Shown one piece after another: positions 8,317 to 17,860 of a stretch of 64,000 nt of DNA (position 1 is the stretch's first letter; every line of letters begins with the position of its first letter). This DNA comes from an uncultured Chitinophagales bacterium. GTDB taxonomy: Bacteria > Bacteroidota > Bacteroidia > Chitinophagales > JAHDHT01. The notes under the pieces were generated by a model. That model was not told the origin of the DNA and did not search any database. It saw only the letters and a program-made list of their open reading frames with translations. Where the stretch lies: the NCBI GenBank assembly GCA_938023075.1, contig CALHDG010000027.1:44194-108193 (forward strand), in the 5' to 3' direction. The position numbers and the translations under genes are program-made.

Positions 8317-11300
8317 CTAATCTACATAAATCTTTTCAACCGGAGCATTTTTACCCATCTTTAAAAAATAAATACCTTGCAAAGGTTGAGTTGGTATTAT
8401 TTCAACCTGTTGCTTACCCCTAAGCATTGGTAAAATAGCTTGATATAAAATTCTGCCTTGAACATCAAACAAACTAATGGGCTTAGGTCCTTCTTGCAAA
8501 ACGTCGGCTTCAATAATAATTTTAGGTTCAATAGTACCCAACTGATAGGTAACAAAATTGAAAGATATTTGAGCCACCAAAATATTTTCTGAAGTCGAAC
8601 TGACACATCCACTACCGTCGTCAAGTGTATACGTTATGGTATACAAACCCGGCACCAGCAATGATGGATTGAAGACACTAAAGGTAACACCTTCGCCACT
8701 AAAAGTTCCCCCTGCTGGCGAGCCCGTTAAGTTAATAGGTGTTCCATCAGAAACAACGTTTGGATTTGGTATACCACTTATACTTACATTGGTGCCACTG
8801 CCGCTACCCACATTAATAGTTACTTGATTAGTGTTGATATTGCCATTGTTATCCATGCCGGTAACGGTGTAAGTGGTGGTGCTTTGTGGTGTGGCAATAA
8901 CTTCTGCTCCAGTTATAGTATTTAACCCATCGGGTGGCGACCAGATATAATTTTGCGCTCCACTAGCATTAAGAGTAGCCGTAGCTCCGTCACAAATGTT
9001 TTGGGAACTGGCAGTGGCTAATACTTCTAAATTGCCCGCAACATCGGTACATAAATTAATACCCCAGCTATTTAGTTCCCCGCCATCTTGCGAATAATTA
9101 TCGGTAATACTTAATGTCCAGGTACCATTGGCATCTTCACCTGTAAAGCTATTAAAGGTGCCACCAAGTGGTATATAGCTATTGCCATCAGTTGGTGGGC
9201 AAGGTATAGCATTGTATGGGCTGCCAGTATTGCTAAAATCAATATTAAAATTATCTTCACTATTACATAAACCAGAAAATAAAAGTAGCGTAGTGCCTTC
9301 CGGGCTGGTTAGTCTGGCTTCTAAATCGCGAATCCATGTATGGGTGCCGGCTATGCTATATAACGAAATAGAATTGACTGTACCGGCATTACTTACCTCA
9401 ATAGTTGACGTAACGGTTGGTGTGCCAACTCCTGAAATATTAAAATTGGAGGTATTACTGAGTGATATACATTTTTGAGTGGTGTATTGATAAATGTTTG
9501 ACCATTCACTTTCACCACAGGAATTAGAAGCGACTACCCGCCAATAATAAGTACTACTTTCTAAAACGGCTTGCGTTGGCTCATAGGTTTGAAAACTGGT
9601 GGTTTCGCTTTCTATAATATTATTAAAATTAGGATCTGTAGCAATGTCAATTTGATAAAAATCTAAGGGTTGCGAAAAATCACCTTGCCATGTTAAAGCA
9701 GACCCACTTTGAAAATTAAGAGTCCCATTAGAAGGGTTAGTTAATGCTGGGGCAGGCAACACATCTCCAACCGTAACTAAATCTAAGTATATATTTTCTG
9801 TTTGTGTTCCGGCAGTTGCGTTAATGGTAAGCCCATAATAGTTATTATCAGCAAGTGAACTGGTATTGCTTACAGTTACCACTACGGTACTGCCTGGCAA
9901 GGCAGGATTAACATCAAAACTAACTTGAGCAGAACCAGGTAAATAATCGGGACTTAAGTTAACTGGAGTTGAAAAGCCTTGTACTTGACCAATTTCAATG
10001 GGAAAACTTGCGGTTTCACCAGTACAAACTTTAATTTCATTTTGTGCACTTAGGGTAAAGGAAGGCAAGCCAGGTGGATTAATTTTAAAATTATCATTAG
10101 AAATGTCGAAGAAAATATTGTCGCTACAAACCACTTTAATACGGGCTACCGTAGTGAGGTTATTAGGTACAGTTAAGTTATAAGAACCCGTATTAGGTAC
10201 GCCATTAGCTAGTGTTAATGGAAAGGTGTTGCCACCATCCGTAGATAATAAAATATCAACATTGGCACATTCAACTGGTGCTTGATCGGTATTGGCAACA
10301 TCCCAGGTTACCGTTTCTATATCTAAGGCTTTCCAATCCTCATTTCCATTGGGGCTGTTTACTACAAAAGGTCCGGCATCGCCGTCAACCACTATGGTCA
10401 TATCGTCAAAATTAGTACAAGCCCCTCCAGGGTGGTTATCTCTTACCGTTAATCGAAATCTCAACATTCTATCGGTAAATGGCAAGGTTTCTCCTGCCGG
10501 CGTATTGTTGTTTAACAAGTTAAACAAGCGTGGAAAAATTCGGTAATTTTGTGTGGTTGGTGACCAGCTTCTAAACAACACGGATGTTGGTGCGGGGTTA
10601 TTTATTGGCGCATTAGTACCACCTTGAAATTGCTCCCAACAATAGCTAAGTGCATCACCGTCAACATCGGTGGCGCTGCCGGTTAGTTGAAAAGGGGTGT
10701 TAGCAGGTATATTATAATTGTCGCCGGCTTCTACTTCAGGCGCGGTATTATTAATTGGTATTAAGTTAGCACACGAACTACCAAAATCGGTTTGATTATA
10801 ATCGGTTATTTGCAATATAGAATAGCTGTGAAAATATTCATTAGAAGAACTTTGAATATTTTGGGCTCCACAAACACCGGCATATCCCATAATGGTTGAA
10901 CCGCTGCCTGGTTCCATACCGCTGGCTCCATTGCCTTCAAAACTTCCACCAATATTACAATAATCCCAAGTGTGTTGCGCATTAAACTGATGCCCAAATT
11001 CGTGTGCTACATAATCAACATCAAAAGCATCTCCAATTGGTGGCGACACACCGGTTAAGCCATAGCCCTTTAAATTATTTCTACAGGTAGAGCCAAGATT
11101 TGCTAAACCAGCACCCATAGTTCCAAATACGTGTCCAACATCATAATTTGATGCACCTATAGTTAAGTTTAAATTAGCATGTGAATCAGCAATCATTTGA
11201 TCGGCATTACCCGGTTGTGTAAAAGGATCGGTATTGGGGTTGGTATATATTACCAAATCGTTATTGGCTACTAAGGTTAACCGAAAAGCCAAGTCTCGTT

Positions 11301-12012
11301 CAAAAATTAAGTTTACCCGGTTTAGCGTAGTAGTAATGGCAGACAAACCATCAACAACAGTGCCACCGTGATATTGCGTGTACTCACCAGTAGCATTAAT
11401 GGCAACCCGGTATTCTCTTAAAGCACATTGAGGTAATGCTTTTTGAAAACTTTGGTTAGTACCAGCTTGTTTAAAGTTTTTAGTATGATCTTTATTTAAA
11501 CATTCAAAAGCATCCGAATTTCTTTGATAGTCTTTTTTATCGTACACTACATAAAAGTTGGTGGTTTTATCGTGATACGGATCTATACTGTAAGTATAGT
11601 TTGGACCAACAATGTAAGCGTGAAAACCTTTGTAGGTAACATCCATTTTTAAAATGATTGAAGCATTGTGAACGGCATAACCGGTATAGGCTTTTATGTC
11701 AGGATATTTATCTGCCAACGCTTTTTCCATAATGTTGGTTTGTACGATATTAAAAACCATTTCGCTACCATCGGGTAAAGGCAGTTGAAGTTGTAAGGGT
11801 TGCCTGCCCGTAAATTCTAATGGGGCATTTATTAGCTGAATTTTTAAATCAGCTTTGTTTACTTCAATAGTTTTATATTGTTGGGGAACAATCCACCGGG
11901 TGCCATTTAAGGGTATTCGATTTTCATCAACCCAGTTGTAAAAATTTTGTGCATTACTATTGAATACGATCAATAAAAATAGACTTTGAATGAAGTATTT
12001 AAAAGAGCTCAT
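8317..12012 (-). CDS. secreted reprolysin-like zinc metalloprotease with P-domain and T9SS signal
   Basis: A 1231-residue exported protein. A signal peptide occupies residues 1-21. The metalloprotease domain (about 195-415) carries the metzincin motif HEFGHQFNAQH at 337-347 (ligands His337, His341, His347; catalytic Glu338) and a Met-turn STIMGYAG at 372-379, as in the M12B/reprolysin_4 family. Next come a cadherin-like stretch, Fn3/Ig-like segments, a proprotein convertase P-domain (about 845-995, including GTWTLSITDNYSQDGG), PKD/Ig-like modules, the FNFVTYQLGTIEP module shared with three other proteins here, and a T9SS type A sorting domain (SLFDVQGRILYQ ... GIYFLKMGK). It is probably secreted through T9SS to degrade or process extracellular protein. 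Confidence 0.92.
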   Translation of the reverse strand: MSSFKYFIQSLFLLIVFNSNAQNFYNWVDENRIPLNGTRWIVPQQYKTIEVNKADLKIQLINAPLEFTGRQPLQLQLPLPDGSEMVFNIVQTNIMEKALADKYPDIKAYTGYAVHNASIILKMDVTYKGFHAYIVGPNYTYSIDPYHDKTTNFYVVYDKKDYQRNSDAFECLNKDHTKNFKQAGTNQSFQKALPQCALREYRVAINATGEYTQYHGGTVVDGLSAITTTLNRVNLIFERDLAFRLTLVANNDLVIYTNPNTDPFTQPGNADQMIADSHANLNLTIGASNYDVGHVFGTMGAGLANLGSTCRNNLKGYGLTGVSPPIGDAFDVDYVAHEFGHQFNAQHTWDYCNIGGSFEGNGASGMEPGSGSTIMGYAGVCGAQNIQSSSNEYFHSYSILQITDYNQTDFGSSCANLIPINNTAPEVEAGDNYNIPANTPFQLTGSATDVDGDALSYCWEQFQGGTNAPINNPAPTSVLFRSWSPTTQNYRIFPRLFNLLNNNTPAGETLPFTDRMLRFRLTVRDNHPGGACTNFDDMTIVVDGDAGPFVVNSPNGNEDWKALDIETVTWDVANTDQAPVECANVDILLSTDGGNTFPLTLANGVPNTGSYNLTVPNNLTTVARIKVVCSDNIFFDISNDNFKINPPGLPSFTLSAQNEIKVCTGETASFPIEIGQVQGFSTPVNLSPDYLPGSAQVSFDVNPALPGSTVVVTVSNTSSLADNNYYGLTINATAGTQTENIYLDLVTVGDVLPAPALTNPSNGTLNFQSGSALTWQGDFSQPLDFYQIDIATDPNFNNIIESETTSFQTYEPTQAVLESSTYYWRVVASNSCGESEWSNIYQYTTQKCISLSNTSNFNISGVGTPTVTSTIEVSNAGTVNSISLYSIAGTHTWIRDLEARLTSPEGTTLLLFSGLCNSEDNFNIDFSNTGSPYNAIPCPPTDGNSYIPLGGTFNSFTGEDANGTWTLSITDNYSQDGGELNSWGINLCTDVAGNLEVLATASSQNICDGATATLNASGAQNYIWSPPDGLNTITGAEVIATPQSTTTYTVTGMDNNGNINTNQVTINVGSGSGTNVSISGIPNPNVVSDGTPINLTGSPAGGTFSGEGVTFSVFNPSLLVPGLYTITYTLDDGSGCVSSTSENILVAQISFNFVTYQLGTIEPKIIIEADVLQEGPKPISLFDVQGRILYQAILPMLRGKQQVEIIPTQPLQGIYFLKMGKNAPVEKIYVD

Positions 12013-12741
12013 TGTATAATATATTTAATGATAAAAATAAAAGGATTTATAGTTAAAAGCTAATTCTTAAAAAGAATGTGGCATTTTATAATAGGATTGT
12101 TTGATACATGACATTTTATGAACCATCACATTACAATAAGCCCGTATATTAGCTTCTAAAAAATGAGAAAAAAATAAATTCACCATCTTAGGTTGCCATT
12201 TTCCGATATACTTCTTTGAAAAGCCTTGTCTCATGCCCACTAAGCCTGTATTTTTCAACTCGTCTATCAAAAAATGGCTATGGAATAATTCAAAAATAAC
12301 GGTCCATTTTTACCTTTGAGATTTTCCGATCTACTTCATTAAAAATACTCGTCTTAACACCACTAAGCCTGCGTTTTTTAACTTGTATATCAAAAAATCT
12401 CTTTGCTAAAATTTGAACATTTATTTTTTCATCATTCCTATGTCAGAGTTGGAAAATTTATTTACTCCGCATTCTTAACTGATAAAGTTAGTGCTTTTTT
12501 AAGAATTTTTTCATTTTTGTGCTGAAAATGAAAGCTTGCTATGGGTATGATGGGCAGAAACTTAACCCCAATAATAGCAGTTATACTATTCACCAAGTAA
12601 TGGCATTTGAGCGGATAACGGCACTGCCCTTTCTGCAAACCAAGTGCTATCGCTTCAAAAAATACCGGTATAATTATTTTTTCTTTTTCCGCTTGCTCCA
12701 CTGTTGGTTAAATGGTTTTTTGCACTTTGGGTAATTTGATG
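12013..12741. other. gene-poor interval with duplications and a degenerate hairpin repeat
   Basis: No gene is convincing here; the short minus-strand frame at 12067-12270 overlaps a direct duplication and has no family resemblance. Two 77-bp direct copies sit at 12199-12275 and 12322-12398 (sharing TTTTCCGAT, CACTAAGCCTG and TATCAAAAAAT). A degenerate copy of the dispersed hairpin repeat starts near 12565. Confidence 0.6.
12565..12665 (+). repeat. dispersed hairpin repeat, copy A (degenerate)
   Basis: The copy contains the left block CCCCAATAATAGCAGTTATA and the right block CATTTGAGCGGATAACGG, followed by the family tail CTATCGCTTCAAAA. The inner stem is poorly paired in this copy (ACTATT against AGTAAT), and the outer frame is only partly preserved. 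Confidence 0.6.
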
Positions 12742-12749
12742 TAAATTTG
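12719..12749 (+). promoter_or_regulatory. Bacteroidota-type promoter for the lipoprotein gene
   Basis: A TTTG at 12719-12722 (-33 element) is followed after exactly 19 bp by TAAATTTG at 12742-12749 (-7 element, consensus TAnnTTTG). The start codon at 12770 is 20 bp downstream, which gives a short leader. Match to the known Bacteroidota major sigma factor consensus is good; no transcript evidence is available. Confidence 0.55.
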
Positions 12750-12769
12750 CTTATCTTATTTAAACAACA

Positions 12770-13054
12770 ATGAAAAAAATTAGCTTTTTTTTACTGGCAT
12801 TTGCTCTATTTGTCGTGGCGTGTACTATATCAACTCCAACAAACCACATGAGTTTTTTTGGAGAAGAGTGGTTTCCTGCTTCTGAAATATTGTGCAATGG
12901 CAGCGGTTTTGGTTTTGGTACTTGTATCGCTAAACAAATGAAAGACAGCACCTGTATTGGTATAGCTAAATTTAACGGCTCGCATATTGCCGTTGAAATA
13001 CCTTGCCAAGTCATGTTTCAAACCGCTACCGATACCATAGAGCTATCTAATTAA
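12770..13054 (+). CDS. small hypothetical lipoprotein
   Basis: A 94-residue protein with a lipoprotein signal (MKKISFFLLAFALFVVAC; Cys18 is the predicted lipidated residue). The mature part contains three further cysteines and a Gly/Phe-rich segment NGSGFGFGTCIAKQ. No family is recognised. It is preceded by a good Bacteroidota promoter, which supports it as a real, independently expressed gene. Confidence 0.6.
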   Translation: MKKISFFLLAFALFVVACTISTPTNHMSFFGEEWFPASEILCNGSGFGFGTCIAKQMKDSTCIGIAKFNGSHIAVEIPCQVMFQTATDTIELSN

Positions 13055-13151
13055 TGATGAAATTGAAAACCCCAAATCTCAAATTTTTTACATTCTATTT
13101 TATTTATTGGACTTTGCTTTTTGATGCTAACAATTTGAATAGAACTTATTT

Positions 13152-13159
13152 TATCTTTG
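13152..13159 (+). promoter_or_regulatory. -7 promoter box upstream of the ArsR-type gene
   Basis: TATCTTTG matches TAnnTTTG. It overlaps the alternative TTG start at 13157, so the ATG at 13172 is preferred and the leader would be only a few bases long. A TTG upstream is at imperfect spacing, so only the -7 box is called. Confidence 0.4.
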
Positions 13160-13171
13160 CGGCTTCTATAC

Positions 13172-13453
13172 ATGAACATTAACATCAATATCTTAGAAGC
13201 GAAAGCTGAAATTTTAAGAGCCGCTGCCCATCCACTTCGTCTTGCCATTTTACTGTTGCTCCAAAAAGAAAAAGAATGTACGGTATCTCAAATTTATAAA
13301 ACACTGCAAATTGAACAAGCCGTTGCTTCTCATCATTTACGTATTTTAAAAACACACCAATTAGTGGTGTTGCGCAAGTCGGGTAAAAATGCGTTTTATT
13401 CATTAAATCAAGCTACCGCTAAGGCTTTGTTGAAGGCTATTGATAAGATTTGA
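13172..13453 (+). CDS. ArsR-type winged-helix transcriptional regulator
   Basis: The 93-residue protein starts at ATG 13172 (MNININILEAKAEILRAAAH). A single winged-helix domain is clear: the AAAHPLRLAILLLLQ opening, then CTVSQIYKTLQIEQAVASHH, with recognition helix QAVASHHLRILKTHQLV and a wing (LRKSGKNAFYSL). The usual metal-binding cysteine pair of ArsR/SmtB is absent, although one Cys precedes helix 3 (KECTVSQ), so the signal may be redox or something else. No target gene is obvious; it may be autoregulated. Confidence 0.82.
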   Translation: MNININILEAKAEILRAAAHPLRLAILLLLQKEKECTVSQIYKTLQIEQAVASHHLRILKTHQLVVLRKSGKNAFYSLNQATAKALLKAIDKI

Positions 13454-13580
13454 TTGTTGTTAAGTTTACCTTGTTTTGGTTATATAAAATTTTCAGCGTC
13501 CAATCACTTAAACATGAAACTGTTTAATCTGGAACTAAACTTCTTATACAACTGTTAAATAGATAACTAAATTAAATATC

Positions 13581-13826
13581 ATGGCAGGAACATCTCATAG
13601 TTCTAAAAACAATCTACAATTATTAAAAAAATCATCACACAAAGGGCATAAATTTTTAAATGCTGAACTATCAAAGTTTTCAAGAACAAAGTACAACAAA
13701 AATTTCAGTATGTCGGATACAAAAGATGTACATACAGACAGAGCAGATAAACAAGCTTTATTGATTGTCATTTTCTGCCTTGTACCATTCTCCTTTTTTG
13801 TACTGTATTTATTGGGAATGTTTTAA
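13581..13826 (+). CDS. small hypothetical protein with a C-terminal membrane helix
   Basis: An 81-residue frame: a basic, Ser/Lys-rich N-terminal 55 residues (SKNNLQLLKKSSHKGHKF) and one hydrophobic helix at about 58-79 (LLIVIFCLVPFSFFVLYLLG). The topology would be that of a small inner-membrane protein. No family is recognised. Coding likelihood is moderate, based on a good ATG context and sensible composition. Confidence 0.4.
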   Translation: MAGTSHSSKNNLQLLKKSSHKGHKFLNAELSKFSRTKYNKNFSMSDTKDVHTDRADKQALLIVIFCLVPFSFFVLYLLGMF

Positions 13827-13840
13827 TAATGATTGATTGT

Positions 13841-13885
13841 CACTCCTAGCTGATCCTCGTTTGCAATGAAGATACTCGAGGAGTG
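13841..13885. repeat. inverted repeat, possible REP-like remnant
   Basis: CACTCCT (13841-13847) and AGGAGTG (13879-13885) form a 7-bp inverted repeat. A second CCTCG/CGAGG pairing is nested inside. No T-run follows, so it is not a typical intrinsic terminator. Confidence 0.5.
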
Positions 13886-13941
13886 CATTTGTAACACACA
13901 AAAAATAGCCGGCTAACGAAGGAGCGAATTGACTAATCTAT

Positions 13942-14147
13942 CCCCAATTTCCAAGCCAACAGCACTAAAGAGCATCGGGTTGTTTAGCAGCTAAGTGTTG
14001 TTTTTCGAATAGAAAAATTCATCATTCAAAATTGGGTATTCGTTGTTTGATATTCGAAATTTTTTAGTTGACCATTTAATGAATAACGTATATCGATTAA
14101 CGAATAATAAATGTTAAATTATTTTCAATGTATAAATAAACGACATT
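13942..14147 (+). repeat. dispersed ~200-bp repeat X, copy 1
   Basis: About 206 bp that recur at 42788-42977. Shared blocks include AAGCCAACAGCACTAAAG, a 42-bp identical stretch beginning TTGTTTAGCAGC and ending AAAAATTC, and ATTATTTTCAATGTATAAAT. As at the other site, it is followed directly by a copy of the dispersed hairpin repeat. Confidence 0.85.
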
Positions 14148-14171
14148 TAATATGTCGAAAGACACTAAGAT

Positions 14172-14301
14172 AGAATTGTAGCAGTTGTGCTGCCTGAAGC
14201 ACAAGATTTTGAAGGGTTGGGGGTGTTTGGCAGCATTTGAGCGGAAAGCGGAACCTAAGTTATTTAAACACCACAAAGTTTCGCTTCCAAAAAAAAAATT
14301 A
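14172..14301 (+). repeat. dispersed hairpin repeat, copy B
   Basis: Inner stem TGCTGCC / GGCAGCA (7 bp), then the conserved right block TTTGAGCGGAAAGCGGA and the tail GTTTCGCTTCCAAAA at 14278-14292. The left outer block is degenerate (AGAATTGTAGCAGTT). With repeat X and the inverted repeat at 13841 it fills most of the gene-free 13827-14434 interval, which shows no other feature. Confidence 0.8.
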
Positions 14302-14434
14302 AAAAAGAAAGTGTCAACTACTTAATGGTTTAGATAAAATTGTCTAAAATACCGATCCTTTTTTTGTAGAAAGCACAAATAAAATTCAGCCTGTTTACGT
14401 AGGTATTCCGCTAAAATCGGTTAAAGGTATTCAT

Positions 14435-14803
14435 CTATTTCTCCAACAATTGCTTTACCTTCATTAGTAATTCATCGTTATCAAAAGGTTTGGTTAAATA
14501 ATGATCCGCTCCGGAAGCGTAACCAGCAAAGCGATCCTTTTCCGAAATTTTTGCTGTTAAAAACAATATTTTTAGCTTAGCAAATTGTGTATTCTCCCGC
14601 AGTTTAAGCGCAACCGTTAAACCGTCCATTTCGGGCATCATAACATCCAACACCATTAAATCGGGTTTAAATTGTGCGGCTTTTTGTAAAGCTTCCAAGC
14701 CGTTTTCTGCGGTTTCGGTAAGGTAGTTCGATTGGCTTAGTAAATGATTAATAGCCAACACTATGCTTGGTTCATCATCTACTATTAATATTTTATTTTG
14801 CAT
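14435..14803 (-). CDS. single-domain response regulator (CheY-like)
   Basis: A 122-residue stand-alone receiver domain. The phospho-acceptor is Asp53 (MVLDVMMPEMDG), the acidic pair Asp9/Asp10 (VDDEPS), the conserved Thr83 (FLTAK) and Lys105 (LTKPF). There is no output domain, so it must signal by protein-protein interaction. It lies 21 bp downstream of the SSF-histidine kinase gene on the same strand and is its likely phosphotransfer partner. Confidence 0.9.
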   Translation of the reverse strand: MQNKILIVDDEPSIVLAINHLLSQSNYLTETAENGLEALQKAAQFKPDLMVLDVMMPEMDGLTVALKLRENTQFAKLKILFLTAKISEKDRFAGYASGADHYLTKPFDNDELLMKVKQLLEK

Positions 14804-14824
14804 ATTATCACGCTTCCAAAAAAT

Positions 14825-17548
14825 TTAAATATACGGAATTTCAACTGAAAAAACTGAACCTTTATTCAATTCGCTTTTTACTTTTATTTTGCCCTGATGT
14901 TCTTCAATTATTTTTTTGGAGATGCTTAAGCCTAATCCACTGCCGGTCGGTTTGGTTTTTTTTAGTTCACCAAACTGAGTAAAACGATCAAAAATGTGTT
15001 GTTGGTCATTTGCTGAAATACCTATGCCATTGTCTTTAATTTTTAGCAAAGCATAAGGAGGCATTTTTTCTAAAGAAACATCTATTTTTCCGCGAAAATC
15101 CGGGCAAAACTTTATGGCATTAGATAACAAATTAAGCAGCACTTGTTTTAAACGATCGTGATCTGCTTTTAACCATATATCTTCTATAGCTATACTTAAG
15201 TTGAGTTGAAGGTTCTTTTTAGAGATTTCGGGCTTTAGCGTTTCAATAGAGGCTTCAATAATTGTATTGAAATTTACCTTGCCAAAACTCCAAATGGCTT
15301 TGCCGGTTTCCATCTTTTCTAAATCCAACACATCGCTCACTAACCGGGCAATACGGTCGCTTTCATTTATTATTACACTTAAAAATTTATTACGTTTATG
15401 TTCGTTTAGTTCCTCTTCATCATATATTATTTTAGATAAAGATTTAATAGCCGTGATAGGTGTTCTCAACTCGTGGGTAACAGTGGTAATAAAATCATCT
15501 TTTAGTTGATCTAATTCGGTTAAGCGTTTATTGGCATTTTGTAATTGATGCGTTACGCGCTGCAGTTCTGCCGATTTTTGCTCCAACTGTTTATTGTAGC
15601 TGATAATTTGTTGCGTTTCATCTATAACATGAATTACTTCTTGCAGGCTTAAGTTTTCTGTTTTTATCGAAGAGTTGATGACAATGCGAGCCGCAGCACT
15701 ACCAATTACGCCCGACAATAATTTTTCAGAAAAAGTAATCAGTTGAGAATCTGCCGCTTCAATTTTCTTTAACTGAATATTATTTTTTTGAGCATAACCT
15801 TGCAATTGTTGATCTGTTTTTTCTGCCCCTAAAAAGCGGTACAGCATTACTTTTATACCTTCAAAATCTGCCGATCTGTTCCAAATAGGTTTGGTTGATT
15901 TTTGGTTACTTTGTTTGCCGGCATCCACAAAAATATCGGCTTGAGTAACTTCAATAGCCGATTGTTTGGTAAGCAGAGAAATGGCGCAAAACAACGTGGT
16001 GTTAATTAAAATACTCCAGAAAAAGGCTTGCGAAATAGTACCCATTCCACTTATGCCAAACAAGGCATAAGGTTTTAAAAGCGCGTAATTAAATAAACCA
16101 TGTTCTATCCATTGGCTACCAATAATTCCATTTTCTGCCAAATTTGGAATGGGCAAAGTATATGCCCACACCAAAAAACCAGCCAGCAAACCAGTTATCG
16201 CACCTTTGTAGTTAGCAAATTTCCAAAACAACCCACCAATTACTGCCGGTGCAAATTGAGCAATAGCCGTAAACGAAATTAAGCCAATAGAAACCAACGA
16301 ATATTGCGTACCAACAATTTTATAATAAACATAAGCCATCATAATAATACAAGCAATAATTAGTCGCCTAAAATGAATGAGGCTCTTTTGTAAATCGTAT
16401 TCATCTTTAGGATGAATAAGTTTTGCCCGCAATAGCAAAGGCATTAAAATACTGTTGCTGAACATAATGGTTAAAGCAATGGTGGCAACAATTACCATAC
16501 TGGTTGCTGCCGAAAAGCCACCGATAAAAACAAACATTGCTAACAAATGGTTGCCTTGCGAAAGTGGAATACTCAACACAAAAGTATCGGGATTAACACT
16601 GCCCGAGGGAAACAACATTAAGCCACTCAAAGCAATGGGAATTACAAAAATATTTATAATAAACAAATACAAAGGAAACAACCAAATAGCTTTATCCACA
16701 TAAGCCACTTTGGTATTTTCAACTACGCTTAAATGAAATTGACGAGGCAACAACAAAACGGCAAACATCGACAATACGGTTAGCACCAACCAATCGGTAC
16801 CAGTAATGGTTTGCTCGCTAAAAGTAAATAGTTTACGAAGGCTTTCTATTTGATAAGCTTTTGAGAAGATATCGGCAAAGCCATTAAACACAAACCATGT
16901 TACAAAAATGCCTGCCGATAAAAACGCAATGAGTTTAATGACAGACTCGATAGTTACGGCAGCTACCAAGCCTTCGTTTTGTTCGGTGGTTTCGGCGTGG
17001 CGTGTGCCAAATAAAATGGTGAACAAGATTAAAATACAAGCAATGTAAAATGCAGTGTCAGATAAAATGGGCGTGTTTTCAGGGTAAAAACCAAAGGCAC
17101 TGAAATTTTTAACCAACACTTCAAAACTGGTTGCTATAGCTTTCAACTGCAAACTTATATATGGAATAATGCCTAATATAGCAATTATAGTTACCAATGC
17201 ACCGATAGAAGCTCGTTTGCCGTAGCGGCTCGAAATAAAATCAGCAATTGAGGTTAAGCGTTGTTCTTTACAAATTAAAATTATTTTTTTTAAGATGATG
17301 TACCAAAGGGGCGCCATTAAAGTGGGTCCTAAATAAATGGGCAAAAAACCAATACCCGTTGTGGCGGCTCTGCCAACGCTGCCATAATAAGTCCAGGCTG
17401 TGCAATAGGCAGCAAGCGACAAGGCATATACATAAGGACTGTTTCGCACTAACTCACTTAACCGTGCATTGCGTTCGCACCAAAAAGCTGCTCCAAACAA
17501 AACCAATAAGTAAGCCAGCGAAAGCAATATGACAGCTGCTGCACTCAT
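14825..17548 (-). CDS. SSF symporter-STAC-histidine kinase fusion (CbrA-like)
   Basis: A 907-residue fusion. Residues 1 to about 490 form a 12-13 helix sodium:solute symporter domain (for example SLAAYCTAWTYYGSVGRAA and the SAATSMVIVATIALTIM segment). A STAC domain follows (about 570-640, MLYRFLG and LLSGVIGSAAARIVI), then a coiled coil, a DHp domain with phospho-acceptor His692 in THELRTPITAIKS, and a HATPase domain with N box NLLSNAIKF, G1 DNGIGIS and G2 GSGLGLSIS. CbrA and related proteins couple substrate transport or sensing to histidine kinase output. The response regulator follows immediately, and a small membrane protein precedes with a 4-bp overlap. The divergent porin/symporter block suggests it monitors a small organic acid or amino acid. 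Confidence 0.93.
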   Translation of the reverse strand: MSAAAVILLSLAYLLVLFGAAFWCERNARLSELVRNSPYVYALSLAAYCTAWTYYGSVGRAATTGIGFLPIYLGPTLMAPLWYIILKKIILICKEQRLTSIADFISSRYGKRASIGALVTIIAILGIIPYISLQLKAIATSFEVLVKNFSAFGFYPENTPILSDTAFYIACILILFTILFGTRHAETTEQNEGLVAAVTIESVIKLIAFLSAGIFVTWFVFNGFADIFSKAYQIESLRKLFTFSEQTITGTDWLVLTVLSMFAVLLLPRQFHLSVVENTKVAYVDKAIWLFPLYLFIINIFVIPIALSGLMLFPSGSVNPDTFVLSIPLSQGNHLLAMFVFIGGFSAATSMVIVATIALTIMFSNSILMPLLLRAKLIHPKDEYDLQKSLIHFRRLIIACIIMMAYVYYKIVGTQYSLVSIGLISFTAIAQFAPAVIGGLFWKFANYKGAITGLLAGFLVWAYTLPIPNLAENGIIGSQWIEHGLFNYALLKPYALFGISGMGTISQAFFWSILINTTLFCAISLLTKQSAIEVTQADIFVDAGKQSNQKSTKPIWNRSADFEGIKVMLYRFLGAEKTDQQLQGYAQKNNIQLKKIEAADSQLITFSEKLLSGVIGSAAARIVINSSIKTENLSLQEVIHVIDETQQIISYNKQLEQKSAELQRVTHQLQNANKRLTELDQLKDDFITTVTHELRTPITAIKSLSKIIYDEEELNEHKRNKFLSVIINESDRIARLVSDVLDLEKMETGKAIWSFGKVNFNTIIEASIETLKPEISKKNLQLNLSIAIEDIWLKADHDRLKQVLLNLLSNAIKFCPDFRGKIDVSLEKMPPYALLKIKDNGIGISANDQQHIFDRFTQFGELKKTKPTGSGLGLSISKKIIEEHQGKIKVKSELNKGSVFSVEIPYI

Positions 17549-17763
17549 TTATTTTTCTTTACTTCCGATAAATAAAAAAAGCAGGCGATAATTAACAACC
17601 AAACAACAAATATAGTAAACACCAGCAGGGGGTAGCTACCCAATATCAAATCAGGAAAATTGAACAAGCCAATAACAGGAAAGTTGATACTAATTAACAA
17701 GATCAAAAAGAAAAAAATGTATTTGTGCTTCAGTTTATTTTTCATCATTCCTAAGGGCATCAA
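17545..17763 (-). CDS. small two-helix membrane protein, SSF-kinase partner
   Basis: 72 residues with two predicted transmembrane helices (YIFFFLILLISINFPVIGLF and LLVFTIFVVWLLIIACFFYL). Its TGA overlaps the ATG of the SSF-kinase gene by 4 bp (ATGA), so translation is coupled. The layout (IGLFNFPDLILGSYPLLVF) resembles DUF3311-like small subunits that accompany SSF transporters. A role in assembly or gating of the fused symporter is inferred. The first ATG is at 17763, but a start at the later MKNKLKHKY is also possible. Confidence 0.65.
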   Translation of the reverse strand: MMPLGMMKNKLKHKYIFFFLILLISINFPVIGLFNFPDLILGSYPLLVFTIFVVWLLIIACFFYLSEVKKNK

Positions 17764-17860
17764 TTTAAGAATAAATAAGTTATGTTTGAATAAGCTGATT
17801 TAAATATTACAGGCAAGATGTTAGAAGTATAACATCTGCTTAATTGTTACAAGTTATATT

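Noticed and set aside
12067..12270. 67-residue minus-strand frame
   Set aside because: Overlaps a direct duplication, the second copy is not open in the same way, and no family resemblance is seen.
13858..13885. Intrinsic terminator for the 81-residue gene
   Set aside because: The inverted repeat lacks a following T-run and has a long loop.
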